Positions 43,731-57,700 of a stretch of DNA of 64,000 nt are shown in pieces. This DNA comes from Telmatactis stephensoni. Lineage: Eukaryota > Cnidaria > Anthozoa > Actiniaria > Isophelliidae. Made by a program: the position numbers and the translations under genes. The stretch is taken from the NCBI GenBank assembly GCA_029948255.1, contig JALIZF010001355.1, positions 124,001 to 188,000 of the forward strand, written 5' to 3'. The notes under the pieces were generated by a model that saw only the letters and a list, made by a program, of their open reading frames with translations, was not told the DNA's origin and did not search any database. Numbering within the stretch: the stretch's first letter is position 1; each line of letters begins with the position of its first letter.

Positions 43731-44607
43731 CCGATTGAAACATGCAGTGCCATGGTAAATAGCTGATCATTCCACTAGATGCTAGATTTTTCCTTTCAGA
43801 TGAAACTATGGTAAACCGTTTGGCTCGATACCAGACCAACTGACTGGCCTGCAGCTGTTAGCTACGTGTGTGCTTGACCAAGGGCTAAAACATGCTAAAA
43901 CACTCCTGAAACAAACCTCGCTTTTGATAAATCTTGAGGATCCAAATCGACAAGCAATGAAGAGAGAAAATTGTTTTTTATCGAAATGCGTCAGTAAATT
44001 TGACAATGACAATGAACTTGCGCAGTCAAGTTGATAATAATAACAGTTTGTTTTTATTGTATTCCCCCCTCCCCCACCGTACTAGACCTGCACCCTCCCG
44101 ACTATTTCACAATGTACCGATCCTAATCAGTACACAGGAAATAAAGGTTCAGGTCACTCTCCAATGATGACAGAAATGATATGAAGTTTGGTAGCTCTCC
44201 ACCCAGGCACCGCCTGCTCTCCACCCTACACGAAAAGGGCAAATTTACTCTTGTCTCTCCCTCTAAGAGATATAACCCTCCCCCCAAAAAACTGAGAGGA
44301 CCTCCCCATTATTACCCCCTGATAAGGCAAAAACGTCAGAATAGGCGTGACAAGTATAGAATGTCCGTGATCTATCTTAGGATAAACTTCCTGTGACCGA
44401 GGTCTAAACACATCCATATCACTTTCCTGTTAAGCTACTACACGTCTAGTAATCAAATCTTCTAATGACATGTGATATTTATTGCTCCTGATTTGAGTGC
44501 GTAACCAGGAAAACGCCAAGATTTCCTTTTGGAACTTTCAGCCCAAAATTGTAGACGACCAAGTGAACTTTCTTGAGGACTGACGTTCTAAACTTTCGAC
44601 ACTCACG

Positions 44608-44662
44608 ATGGCGAGATTTGCCATTTATACACTGGTGATGTTTCTGCTGTTCTGTACTCAAG
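44608..44662 (+). CDS. CCP-array gene exon 1: signal peptide
   Basis: ATG opens M-A-R-F-A-I-Y-T-L-V-M-F-L-L-F-C-T-Q, a compact hydrophobic signal. The donor gtaaag leaves phase 1, as needed by the next exon. No clear TATA box is seen upstream. Confidence 0.78.
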
Positions 44663-45502
44663 GTAAAGCGATTCATGTAAAAGTTTTGATTCTGTTCAAG
44701 GAAGATAGGGGCATTTCATCGAGAAATTCGCACAATTAATCGAGTTGAGCCCTCCAGCTTTTTGAGTTGGTTCTGACTTGAATCTGTTGAGTATGCTTGC
44801 TGTGACATTTATGGGGATTTATATTACAATTTATTCGATATTGAAGAGTTAACGTGCTAATGGATTTCAATATTTACTATGTTTTCTTTGATCGGCCTCC
44901 ATGAATAAAACTTTTAAGAATGTGACTTGATATAAAATATATCTTGAATTTGAATAGGAAAGAATATCATTTTTGTAACATTTCTCCTTGTCAAAGAATA
45001 TATTTACAGTTTTAAAACTGAGACGATCGACGCTTTGTCAGTGTTTGGGCTCCGCATAACGTTTCTCCGAATTGACGTAAATGTTTGTGACGTTTATAGC
45101 TATTGCACTCCAACCCCGATATCCCAAACCCTCGAAATATCGAACCCATTCAGTTACTTGTCTTACTCCAGTCCAACTCATGGACTCAACCATCTTTATA
45201 CTTTTCTTGGGATCGCGGTGTATCTCTGATGCCTTTCAAATGCACTTGTTTTACAGGGCTAGAGCAAACCCATGCACAAAGATGCAAAAGAACAAACCCC
45301 AAACCGTACAGATATTGTGTTGACAAAGAGTGTACTTCAGATAAGGACTGTGGGAAAAAGGAAAAGTGTTTATGCGATGGAGACTGTGGACTCAGTTGTA
45401 TCGAGAAGGGTAAGTAACCCAAATAAGTAAAACAAAATTTTTGTGATCAGTTTTTCTTTCTTTCTTTCTTCCTTCCTTCCTTCCTTCCTTCCTTCCTTCC
45501 TT

Positions 45503-45569
<67 letters not shown>

Positions 45570-45645
45570 CTTTCTTTCTTCCGTTCTTTCATTCTTTTTT
45601 CCTTCCTTCCCTTCCCTTCCCTTCCCTTCCCTTCCCTTCCCTGTT

Positions 45646-45695
<50 letters not shown>

Positions 45696-45720
45696 TTTCT
45701 TTCTTTCTTTCTTCCATTCC

Positions 45721-45751
<31 letters not shown>

Positions 45752-48700
45752 TTCTTTCCTTAATTCCCTTCTTCCTCTCTTTTATTTTCGCCAATCAAAC
45801 TATGACAGACTCTGACTGTGCAGTCCACTTTTTCGCAGATCCTTCCGAAAAATATTGATAAATGAATCTTTTATTACTATTTTTTATGGCACGGAGGTCT
45901 CGACGACCGCAATTAGTAGGTCACACTGGTGCGGCGGGAAATAAAAATATTCTAGACACTGCAACTAGTCTGGTTCTCACACATAATTCCCTTCAGCACG
46001 TCTCCTGACATTGCTTCACCAACAGGGTTACTCCCACTTTGGAAAGCGTATCGGCTTATCATAAGCATAGCTGAGAAAACATGCATCTGCAGTCCAAATA
46101 TACAGCTTTGAAGTGTTTATCGAACTGACCGTGAGAACGTTAGATGTTTGCTAAAAGCAAGAGACCATAATACTAATATAAGAGAGTGAAACTCGCGGAT
46201 TGATGTCTGCGCGATGTTCGTGGCGCTTAAGGTTATTTTTAGTAACAGGAAGTTGACGCTCTAATGCGCGCGCAAGGCGCTCAAATAATGGAATTAATTG
46301 AGTTTGAACTTAACACGCATGCGGATATGAACCATATCATTTTGTACGAAATGGCCGTTGACGTCGCTGACGTCAAGAAAAGGCCATGAAAACGAGCGAA
46401 TTGGCTTCCTCAACGTGGCGTTGCGACGTTGTCGCGGTACACGCAACGTACGAATGTGATATATTCGTCATCTCACTTCATGTTTTCACGTCGCGTTACG
46501 TTTGCTAAATCACTCTAATACCAGTTTCTCTCTCTCAGTATTATGATATCTTGTTATTCCAAAACTACGCCAAAACCTTGTTAGTTTCGCTAACAGCGCT
46601 TTGTCTCCTGCTGGCAAAGTCCACTTAATTTGCAATTGTTTTGTCTATCAGCCATACCAAAGGAAAGGCCAGGTCGACTTTCCCAATAGGGAACAATATT
46701 TTTGTGCCATTGTTTTTATTTCCTAGTATTTTATCGTCAAAATAAAGTCAAATTAAGGTTTGAGGGGGCCTCATGATCACCCCTAAGCAATGATTTGAAG
46801 CCATAATTATACATACATAGACACCCTATATACACCACTGACACATGTATACCTAGTGACCCTCTAGCCCATATATGCCCATTGACACATAGACGCTTCA
46901 ATGTACATAAGACATTGTGTACACTGATGCCCATATGCCTAGGGAAACCCTTCATGCATATACACATGTACACCCTTGACACATAAACACTTTTGTATAT
47001 AGACGCATAGACGCCTGTACATAGACATTGTGTACACTGATGCCCATATGCCTAGGGGAACCCTTGATATACACATATACAGTCTTGACACAAAGACACT
47101 TTTGTATATAGACACATAGGCGCCTGTACATAGACATTGTGTACACTGATGCCCATGCATATGCCTAGTTGAACCCTTGATATACACATATACGCCCCTT
47201 CATCGTAGAACAAATATACCATTTTCATTTCATGCTTAGGTTTAAAGTGTGACAATCTACGAAAGCCCAGAAATGCCATACTTAGATTCAGGGGAGCGCC
47301 AGGTTTTCAACAAACTGTGACTTACAGTTGTAAGAATGGATTTACATTACGTGGCTCAAAGAAGCGAACTTGTAGAGGCATCGGGAAATGGGACGGCAAA
47401 AATACCCGCTGTCGTAAGTAGTACTTTAATTTGCTTTTTTGTTAGCTTGTTTTTGTTTTTGTTTTTGTTTTTGTTTTTGTTTTTGTTTTTGTTTTTGTTT
47501 TTGTTTTTGTTTTTGTTTTTGTTTTTGTTTTTGTTTTTGTTTTTGTTTTTGTTTTTGTTTTTGTTTTTGTTTTTGTTTTTGTTTTTGTTTTTGTTTTTGT
47601 TTTTGTTTTTGTTTTTGTTTTTGTTTTTGTTTTTGTTTTTGTTTTTGTTTTTGTTTTTGTTTTTGTTTTTGTTTTTGTTTTTGTTTTTGTTTTTGTTTTT
47701 GTTTTTGTTTTTGTTTTTGTTTTTGTTTTTGTTTTTGTTTTTGTTTTTGTTTTTGTTTTTGTTTTTGTTTTTGTTTTTGTTTTTGTTTTTGTTTTTGTTT
47801 TTGTTTTTGTTTTTGTTTTTGTTTTTGTCTGTCTGAATGTTTGTCTGTCTGTCTGTGCTGCTGTGCTGACATGACAGTGTAAGTATGTCTTTCTCAGTTT
47901 TTATTTGTTTCCCTGCCTTTCTGAAAAACAGACAAACAAACAAACAAACAAACATGCCGAACAGGGGGACGTCACGTCACACTTAATTATACATCACAGC
48001 ATGTCACGAAACACACAAGAACGCTAGTCAGTCTGTATATCTATTTGTATGTACTAACCTGACAGTGTATCTGTCTTTCTCTCTCTTCATTTTTAACTCA
48101 CTGTCTCGCGGGAAAAAAAATATGAGGAACACAAATGGATGCGAGTGGATTAACAATGCCTGAGAACAGCTGTAATTAACCGGCTTTTGATTACTACCCT
48201 TTAGCGAGGCTTTGCAAGGATCCTGGAGACATCCAATTTGGCAACAAGAATAGCAATAAGAAGTATTTCAAAGTGGGTCTTACAGTAAACTACTGGTGCT
48301 TCCCAGGGTATGAGCGACAAGGAAGTAGCCAAATCAAATGCACAAGAGCAGGGACATGGAGTGAGCCACCACCTAAGTGCTCTCGTGAGTATAGTTTAGA
48401 ATATCTCGAATGCTTTTATACCAATAAAAAAAGAAAGTGTTGTTTTGTTGTTACTGTTCGTATGTTAATCCATCTTCATATAACGCAGACGGTAGCCTGA
48501 CATTTAGCTGAATATATATCCGATAGTCGGAAATGTGATGCACGGACTAAATGTCTGGCTGCCGAGCATATAATCCCTCCGGATATTTTGACGCAAAGAT
48601 TAAATGTGCAACAGCGGAACATTTAGTCGAGGGATTATATGTCCGGCTGACAGATATATGACGCAAGGACTGAATGTCCAGCTGCCGGACATATGAAGCA

Positions 48701-51700
48701 GGGAATTCACGAGCTCCTAAAGCAAACAACACTGTTTTCTTTAGACTTAACCCTGGGTTATCGCTAATCCTTGGGAATTCAGGGCGAATATGACGTTAAA
48801 AGCTGGCAAAGACGTTCCTTCTTCCCTTTCCTTGTATATAAATCCTTTCAAACAACACTTTCATTGCTTTGTATCTCACTTTCAGAATCAGAGTACAACA
48901 CTTCTGCTGTACTTTTCTGTACTTTTCCATACTGTACTTGACCAAGTGCATCCATATCTCACTGCATGTTGGACGCACACCTGAATGTTGAGCGCTAGCA
49001 TTTCTTGGTAGGAGGGGGACCTAGGGGTTTACGGGATTGCGGGATTGACCATTTCTTTGTGCGGTATTGCGGTAATTTAGAAAAAAAATTGCGGGATTGC
49101 GGGATTCTCAAACCCTGCGGTATGCGGTATTTTCTTTTTTGAGCTGCGGTATTACGGGAAAAACGATTTGAAATTGCATGCGGAAATGCGGTATTTTTGA
49201 GCCCTGCGAGATGCGGGATTTTGCTTCCGGCGCTCGATAGAAAATTCCATGTTTTGGTGATTATTGTTTTTGCGCGTGAGGTCCTGTGTGAGTGGTATTT
49301 CGATTTTTTTGTGTGGTGAGCTGTATTTTCAATTTTTTTAAGCGGGATTGCGGGATTGACCATTTTTTCGTGCGGGATTGCGGTATTTTCGAATTTTTCG
49401 TGCGGGATTGCGGTATTCTTAACCCCCCTAGGCCCCCCTCTGGTAGTGATTGTAATGAAAACAACACGTGCTTGGTCACGTGACGTCATGCTTGCAAGTT
49501 AACCAATGAGAGTCCGTCATATAATTGTAACTATGTTGATGTGTTTTTTGTCTCGATTTCAGTTCCATCCTGCCAAAAGCCTGACATACCATCAAACGCA
49601 CGCAGTACCAGAAGATTGAAAGCAAAATACAGATACAACGAGATCGTTTCCTTTGTGTGCGAGCATGGCTTCTTCACTGCTGGGGGTAGAATACAGAGAT
49701 GCAGGGAACAAGGAAAATGGAGTGGTAATCGACTGAGGTGTATACGTAAGTATAAAGAAAATATTTAGATTTTAGCCTTTACTAGCATCATTGGTGGCAT
49801 GGTTGGCACTGAGTGAGGGTACTGGCCATTCACTGCTGTGGTCCGGGTTCGAGTCCAAGCCTGGGCGCTGGATCATATGTGAACTAAGTTTGTTTGATGT
49901 GTTGTTCTACCTCCACGAGAGTTTTTCGCCGGTTTCTCCGATTTTGAATTGAGCGTTGTATGTAAAGTATTTCATGTGGAGGTAGTGAGTGTGAGTGGCA
50001 CGAGTGCCAGTGGATGAAGAACCACTATGTGGATATGCTGTTGTGAAAAGATTATTTATCTATTATTATTTATTTACTTATCAAAAAATCCAGCCGTCCT
50101 TTCGATCGCAGGCCCGTTACCGAGGGAAGTGAACGGAAGGGTAGCTGCTTTCTTGTAATAAGACTAAACCTTTTTCAGGAAGATGCCCCATTAAGATGTA
50201 TTTTTTATATTTGCATTCCAAGATAGTAAAAGACTGTGTCATACCCACAAGTGACCTCGCTCGACACTAGGAGTTCCAGTAGCTCAGTTGTTAGAACATC
50301 TGACCGGAATGCGGAAAGTCGTGGGTTATTATTTGTGGGAGTCCATGAATCATTCATTTCTACATTGTCAGACTGTGTCAATCGATCTGAGTGTGAGCAA
50401 AATATTTAACTTCGATCACAGCATTCAAACTAAATGATTTTGTTCATAATTGGTCTCGGATATATATAAAGCGAACGATATTTTAGCTTGCATTTGTCTT
50501 TTCTAAGTATATAATCCAGAATGCACTATTGGCTTTGGAATGTAACGGCCTTATTAAACATGCTCAAAGCATGAAAGACACTGGTCGATTCTCTTTACAA
50601 AATGCATCTTATCCAGTGTAGCTATTTCAGCTCTGCATGCATCAGCTTGCTATAATGTTCACAATTGCAGCAATGCCTCTGCAAGCTTCTTGTTTCAAAT
50701 GTTTGTTTTAGCCAAGAGTTGCGGTAACCCTGGTACCCCTAAAAACGGAAGACGTCTTGGTTTCGTGTTCACGTTTAAGAGTAAAGTGCACTATGAATGC
50801 AACCGTGGTTACTTACTCATTGGACCCGCATTTAGACAATGCCACAGTAACCAAAGATGGAGCGGTGATACACCTACATGTGAACGTAAGTCTCCTTCAG
50901 AATGATTTAATCAACTTTGGAAAATATGAATGCGCTTTCATTATTTATGCTTTCAAGGTGAACTTCATGTTTTCTGAGGGAATACCGTGAAGACCAGCAC
51001 CAGATGTATATACTGATACTTCCATTAAGGGAACACTCTCGGGAATCCTTTTTGTGAGGTTGAAGCAATGCGGAAATAGCCCTTTGGGAATTCTGAACAA
51101 ATGTTCCTCTTGACAGTGGTGTTCACTCAATAGAGATCAGAAACCAAAAGATTTTCCGGAACCCAGAATTGTATATCCACTAAGTGGAGGGTGTCACTTT
51201 AACAGAGATGCTCTATAGTACAGATTTCACTGTATATGTAAATTTTTCCAAGGGAAGTGTGAAAAATTAAAGACTAAGTTAAGATTACAATGAAGCCTGT
51301 ATCTAAGAATCCAACTGACTGGATGATGATCAACTTTGTTTTTCAAATGATTTATTACCTTACTGTCCAATTCCTCCATTAACAGCTATCGACTGTAAAT
51401 CTTTACAAACACCACAACACGGAGAGAAGATTGAAGAAACCAAGACGACTTATCAAGGTAGAGTAACTTTCCATTGCAAGAAAAAAGGATACGAACTAAA
51501 AGGATCAGCAACGCGTATTTGCCAAGAAGATGGAAAGTGGGATGGAACACTGACAAAATGTGATCGTAAGTATAGCTCGTAATAATAATAACTTTATTAA
51601 CGTCTCAATAATCTCCAGCCGGCACTGGTACCTATACAATTGTAGCTTCTAATCGGGGAGAGAATCTCGAAAATACATGATTAATTGAAAACTGGCAAAT

Positions 51701-54700
51701 AATAAGTACAGTAAGAGCACTGGAAATCACTAGCCCATTAGCTTACTTTAAGGGGAAGGGGAAGGATGAAGGAAAGAAGAGGACAAGGGGTGTAGCTGCT
51801 TTCCCATCGTCGACTCCAAGTCCCAGTACTTTTACTGGAGCTTCTCAGACTCAGAATAGCAGTCTTCTTGTCTGATTGGAAGGGAAAGCCTCATACATTC
51901 CCAGCTATGGTCTAGGAAGTGTATCTGTGATGCTGCCTGTAATAGTGTACATGTAGGCTGTGATTGAAAGACGTAAGGTTTATGTATTTATTCTTTCAGC
52001 TGTTGAATGTACAGATCCTGGAAAGCCCATCAAAGGAGGGCGAAAACCAGATGTAAATAAATATGTTTATGAAGACAAGGTCGAATTTGAATGCAAGACC
52101 AACCACACACTTAAAGGCAACTCATTCATCATCTGCCAGCAAGACAAATCGTGGACAGGATCTCCCCCAAAGTGCTTGGGTAAGATTATAAGAGGTCCTA
52201 GGTTGGATTAGTGCAGCTCTTGTTGTATAGTGGGAATTTTCATTGAACAAGACTTAAGCAGGGAGTGAATGTAAAGTCTCTTTGGATCTGCCACGATATG
52301 CCTCTGACACATGGCCGATTGAAGAAGCAGGGGAAGGAGGAGGAGGAGAGAGAGGAGAAGGAATAGGGGAGGAGAGAGAGAAAAAGGGAGAATAAAAGTC
52401 CAACTAAGTGAGCTCTTCCTTCGAGCACAGTTGAGGTAATAAGATAATGTTTTTCTTGTGCATTCTCTTTAGCTCCATGTTCAGATCCTGGAATTCCAAA
52501 AGGTGGTTTTCGTCATCATCATTCCTTCCTTCATGACAAAAAGGTCACGTTTTCATGTAAAGATGGATGGAAGATGGAAGGTGAAAAGACCATCACATGT
52601 ACTGATGGAAAGTGGGACTACGATACTCCGAAGTGCTTGGGTAAGTTGAACATGATATTCTTTGGATTCTAGTATGATTTCTATGTCCTCTCTTGGGTAG
52701 TTATCATTGATTGTTATTCGTGCAAAGGTATAGTGCACTTAGACTACTTACTTAGTGAATTAGTGCACAAACGTTATTCGGCTTTTACTTTCTTCTAGAC
52801 ATACTATCAACTAGAGGGTTGTTATGTTTAGGGTGGCTGAATATTATGACTGTTATGAGTGTTGTTGTTTGGAGTGGAAAGAGTGAATAGTTCGGACTAA
52901 ACAATACAATACGATAAACTTTATTTCAAGAGGGTGACACGTGACAGTACAGAGGACTCTTAGCAAAAGGTCAATGATTATATAAGTATTTAATAAAGTT
53001 AACAAAACTATGTAATCATTATATAAGAATGACAGATAACAGAGTGAAAGAAATTATAACTGTTAATTGTTGATTTCAAAACGTTAGAATTTGCACACAC
53101 AAGTAAACCGAACTTGACGTAACTTACAAAACTTTTCAAGCTCTGAAAGGAACCGTTTTCACGCACTGAATTACGTCCGCATTACGTCTTACACCGTGTT
53201 ATAGTCGAGCTCTCAAATGAACTTGTTATTGCTCCCTGAATATACCGTTCTGCTTCATGTGATGTTACGAAGAATTACTTTGCAATAGATTCACGTAATA
53301 TCGACATTGCCATGCTTCTTCTCCCCTACAACCTTTTCTTTCGATTCGGATCTTCATCTTATTTCCGCACAACCTGGACTTTTGATTAGTTTTATTTCTA
53401 TGGTGACTGCAATTCTTCGTTGGAATTATTCTCAGAGGGCTGTGCAACACCAAAGTCACCTGACAACGGTGGTATATACTCAAAGAAGAGCTTTTACTAC
53501 AATGACGAGCAACTACGTTTCTATTGTCATCATGGTTACAAACGTGTTGGAGTCTATAATGCGTTGTGTCGCAATGGGAAATGGAACAGTGATCCTCCAT
53601 CTTGTAAACGTATGTATATTGTTATGAGCATGTATGAATTAAAGTATATATTAAGTCATTTAGACAATTTTGATCTTTACTTGCACAGTGTTTAAAGTTT
53701 AATCGAAAAGTGTATACTAGGATGAAACCTTTATCATATAGTTTTATGCTACTGTAATCATTTTCAAGCATTCATGTCATGCATCAAAATATCACTGCTT
53801 TCATATTGCGCAATCTTGCACAATCTCTTGAATAACATTTTTATTTCTATGGTACTTGCTAGGGCAGTTAAAGTCAGTAATCAATGTTATGTGTAATTCC
53901 TTGATAGTATAAGTATAAATATAAATACCAGTGTGTATTGTATCGTACCTTTTTGTAGGAATATGCCGTGATCCAGGAAGTCCCTATAATGGATGGAAGA
54001 ATGGTAACGACTTCTTTGAAGGAAAAGATGTTACATTCAAATGTAATCAAGGCTATAACTTGATAGGCCTGCAAAGCATACGATGTTTACAGACAGGACA
54101 GTGGAGTGGATCAGTACCTCAATGTAAAAGTGAGTTGAACGTAAAAGCGATAGAATTGCATTTATTTGAGCAGATAATAAGGAATGAAGGAAGGAATGAA
54201 GGAATTAGTGGGAGAGGTAAGAAAAGGAAGGGAGGAAGGAAGGAAGGAAGGGAGAGATAAAGAAAAGAAGGAAAGGATTGAAGGGAGATGGTAAGGAAGA
54301 AAGGAACTAAAGCAGGACAACCCCGATAATATTAATCCGCGGATTATAATAATGATGGATTATAATTGGATTATTATAATCAGTAATGGATTAAGAAACG
54401 GCAAAAATTAATACTAATCTTTACTAAAGTCATCACATCATTAATTATTAGTCATCACATGTAACATAAATAGAACTATAAATTAATCACGTTGCAACCC
54501 ATGAACATCTGTAAAGCTGGCCATAACTTCAGCTGGCTTAATACTTGGCGTGCATGATGACAGAGTTACAAGCGACTGAAACGAAAACCTTGCGAGCAAT
54601 CTGAGTTAAAGATAAACGTAAGAAACATTAACTGAACATGCAGAAAAGACTGCTTCCAAGTTTTGTTTGCAATGCTTTCTTCTTCGATCAGTAGTTTCAT

Positions 54701-57700
54701 AATATTACATTTAAAATTCGTATTGTTGTACTGTTGGTGTTACGATATTCCGGTACGATATATAAGAGTGCTATTGAATAAATATGAGACTCATTATTGA
54801 GGGAGATATGGACATCAAATAATTGTCAAAAAATACTTTTGAATTACTCAATTCTGAGTGCTCTTCTCCAGATTACCTTGACCTTTGCCAAAACTGACTC
54901 GCTTAGGCTAAACTCCTAAATAAACATAGTAAAACTGCGGGAGGGAGTCAAATCGTCTGTATATATCATCGCTATTGTCTATTACAACATCACGGCTTCC
55001 TTAATTCAATCGATTCAATCATGATCGCACTTCAATTTTGGTTGAGTTAGAAAATGATGTTCGCCATTTGCTGTTAAAGGACCTTTCTACAATCGATATT
55101 ACTCCGAAGCTAGCATTATATTTTGGAGTTTCAGATCAGTCATTTAACAGTGCTATTGATCTGCCAGATTATAATAAGATTAATATTCTCAAGGGTGTTA
55201 AGGCTTGGCATTTTTCAATTTCTCAAAAAATAAGCTTTTCTAAATATCTTCGTGTGGTTTGAACTTCTGATGTTCAAATTAAGCATGAAGGTAATACTCG
55301 AGATCCTTAGGATATGAAACGCTAAATCAATGGTAAAGGATGGTCACGTGACCGGAAATTGATTTAATCAGAAATTTGCAAATGGGCTGGCGAAGTTTTG
55401 GCTTTTCAAAAACATTTTCAATTAGAACTATTAAGCTAGTCAGGTTAAACAAGAATCAGTCCGGAATGGTCGACTTTTTCTTATTTCAAGGAAGATAATG
55501 AACAAAGTTTTGTTCAATACCTTGGTCACGTGACCTATTTTGTAAAATATTTTGCCAGGAAAATGAGAAAGTCATCTATTCCGGACAGAAACCTGCTTAG
55601 TGGCTCCTAAGAAACACGTTTATAAAGAAAAATTTTTTATTAAAGTAAAACCCATTGGCCCATTTGAATTTATCGATTTTTACGTTTCTGAGGTCACGTG
55701 ACCACTCAAAAATGTAATTATCATACTTGAAATACGGAGAGCCCTAAGATACACCTAGGTGTCAAATCTCACTTTTCTAGGTAAAATTTTAACAGAGTTA
55801 TGCCAGAAACTGCAATTATGGAAAAAGCCCGCAAGCCTTAACACCCTTGAGTTTATCATACTTGCGGTTAATATTAATTAGATTAATATTAATCGTACCC
55901 AAGATTGATATTAATCCTAATGGATTAAAAAACGGCTCAACCTTCAGTAATGGATTATAATAATCTATTACTGGATTATAATAATCTATTACTGGATTAT
56001 AATAATCCATTACTGGATTATAATAATCCTTGAGATTAATATTAATCTGATTAATATTTATCCGGGTTGTCCTACTAAAGGAAAGAACAAGTTGCAGCTG
56101 TTTGGGAGTGGGTACGAATCCTATACGTATAGGCCTGCAAAGCATACGATGTTTACAGACAGGACAGTGGAGTGGATCAGTACCTCAGTGTAAAAGTGAG
56201 TTGAACGAAAAAGCGATAGAAATGCATTTATTTGAGCAGATAATATAGAAGAAAAGAAGGAATTAGTGGGAGAGGAAAAAAAAGGAAGGAATGGAGAGGA
56301 GAAGAGAAGAAGGAAAGGATTGAAGGAAGGGAGATAGGAAGGAAGAAAGAAACTGAAGGAAAGAACAAGTATAATAGTTGTTTGCCGAATCACATAAGTA
56401 TCTATAACTTTAATGTTTACAATTTTAGGACGTTGCCATGTCAACCATGTACAAAACAGCGAAATAATTACTGCAAATGGCATCCAGCTCTTCAAAAAAC
56501 AAACGGTAAAACACGGAAAGAGAATAACTTACAACTGTAAAAGAGGATATACTCTTGAAGGAGATAAAACAATTAGCTGTGATAATGGTCGATGGAGCAA
56601 AAGAATTCCTCAATGCAAAGGTAATTGAATACTATAAAATACTGAGCCATAATGAAAATATGTAAACGATACAAACCCATGTTTTTAACGGCCAGCACTG
56701 AATTTGATGCATATATATGTGCTGCCCATATCCTTACTTCTGAATTTTGCTGTGCAGAAAAATTGTCATATATCGAAAAGAAAAATAACAATATTAAATG
56801 AATCGAGTAAGGATGAATTGTTTAAATTATAAAACTTATTACCCGTGGAACTTTGTTTCAGCACCGTGTCCTGACCCAGGCTCGATACAAAATGGTAGAA
56901 AGATCGGGAATGACTTTTCACATGGACGTTTTGTGAGTTACTACTGTTACAGTGGCTACACATTAGATAGACTTGGATCACTGCGATGCAGCAATGGACG
57001 ATGGGATAAATCTGTGCCCAACTGCAAAGGTAGGGTGTCTTTGTGTGGGTTTGAGCTGGATCAGTTGCAAATGTACATTCCTCGCTCTTGCCACTCTTTT
57101 TAGCCTGAAACTCGGCTTGTTTCCTAACACTTGAAAACAATGAGAATTTTGGACAAACGATTAGGCTTAATTGGTTCTTGAAAACACGAGAAAGTTCTTC
57201 TGTTGCTATGTGCTAAAAAAAATCAGTCCCGTACTAGTACTGCGGCATTTTAAATTCATCTCATTGATGTTATGTCTTATACTATTAAGCTCCTTTTATA
57301 ATGTGTTTTGTATACAAAACTAATAAACTTGTTATTATATTGCTTTTAAACCTCAAGAGTCTTGTAGTGATCCAGGAACTCCTCGTAATGGCAGAAAAAA
57401 CGGTGACAGTTTTGAGCACGGCAAACGAGTGTCTTACACTTGTCAGTGGGGAACCCAGCTGGTGGGTTCTCGGTGGTTAACATGTAATGATGGCAAGTGG
57501 TCTAGTGAGGCCCCAAAATGTCTAGGTAAGATACAGCTTTACAAAATACATGAGGATGTAATTCTTAAGTACTTTATCTACATTCCATAGAGTGTCTGCA
57601 CTTTGGAATGTTATTTATATCTAATGAAATAAATCGTTTTTATCTATTTCTTTCTTTCTTTCTTTCTTCCCTCCCTCCTTCCTTTCTTCCCTCCCTCCTT

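Noticed and set aside
45392..45794. Ser/Phe/Leu-rich and Lys/Glu/Arg-rich open frames
   Set aside because: Products of a compound pyrimidine microsatellite just downstream of the WAP-like exon.
46840..47210. CRISPR-like array
   Set aside because: Eukaryotic context, and the repeats are a contiguous satellite without unique spacers.
47336..47955. Long open frames (FLFLFL, CFCFCF, KNKNKN, KQKQKQ) on both strands
   Set aside because: They are translations of the perfect GTTTTT microsatellite, whose six-base unit contains no stop in any frame.
56129..56195. An extra CCP exon
   Set aside because: Only the last third of the module is present, and it lacks an acceptor. It is a truncated duplicate of exon 9.
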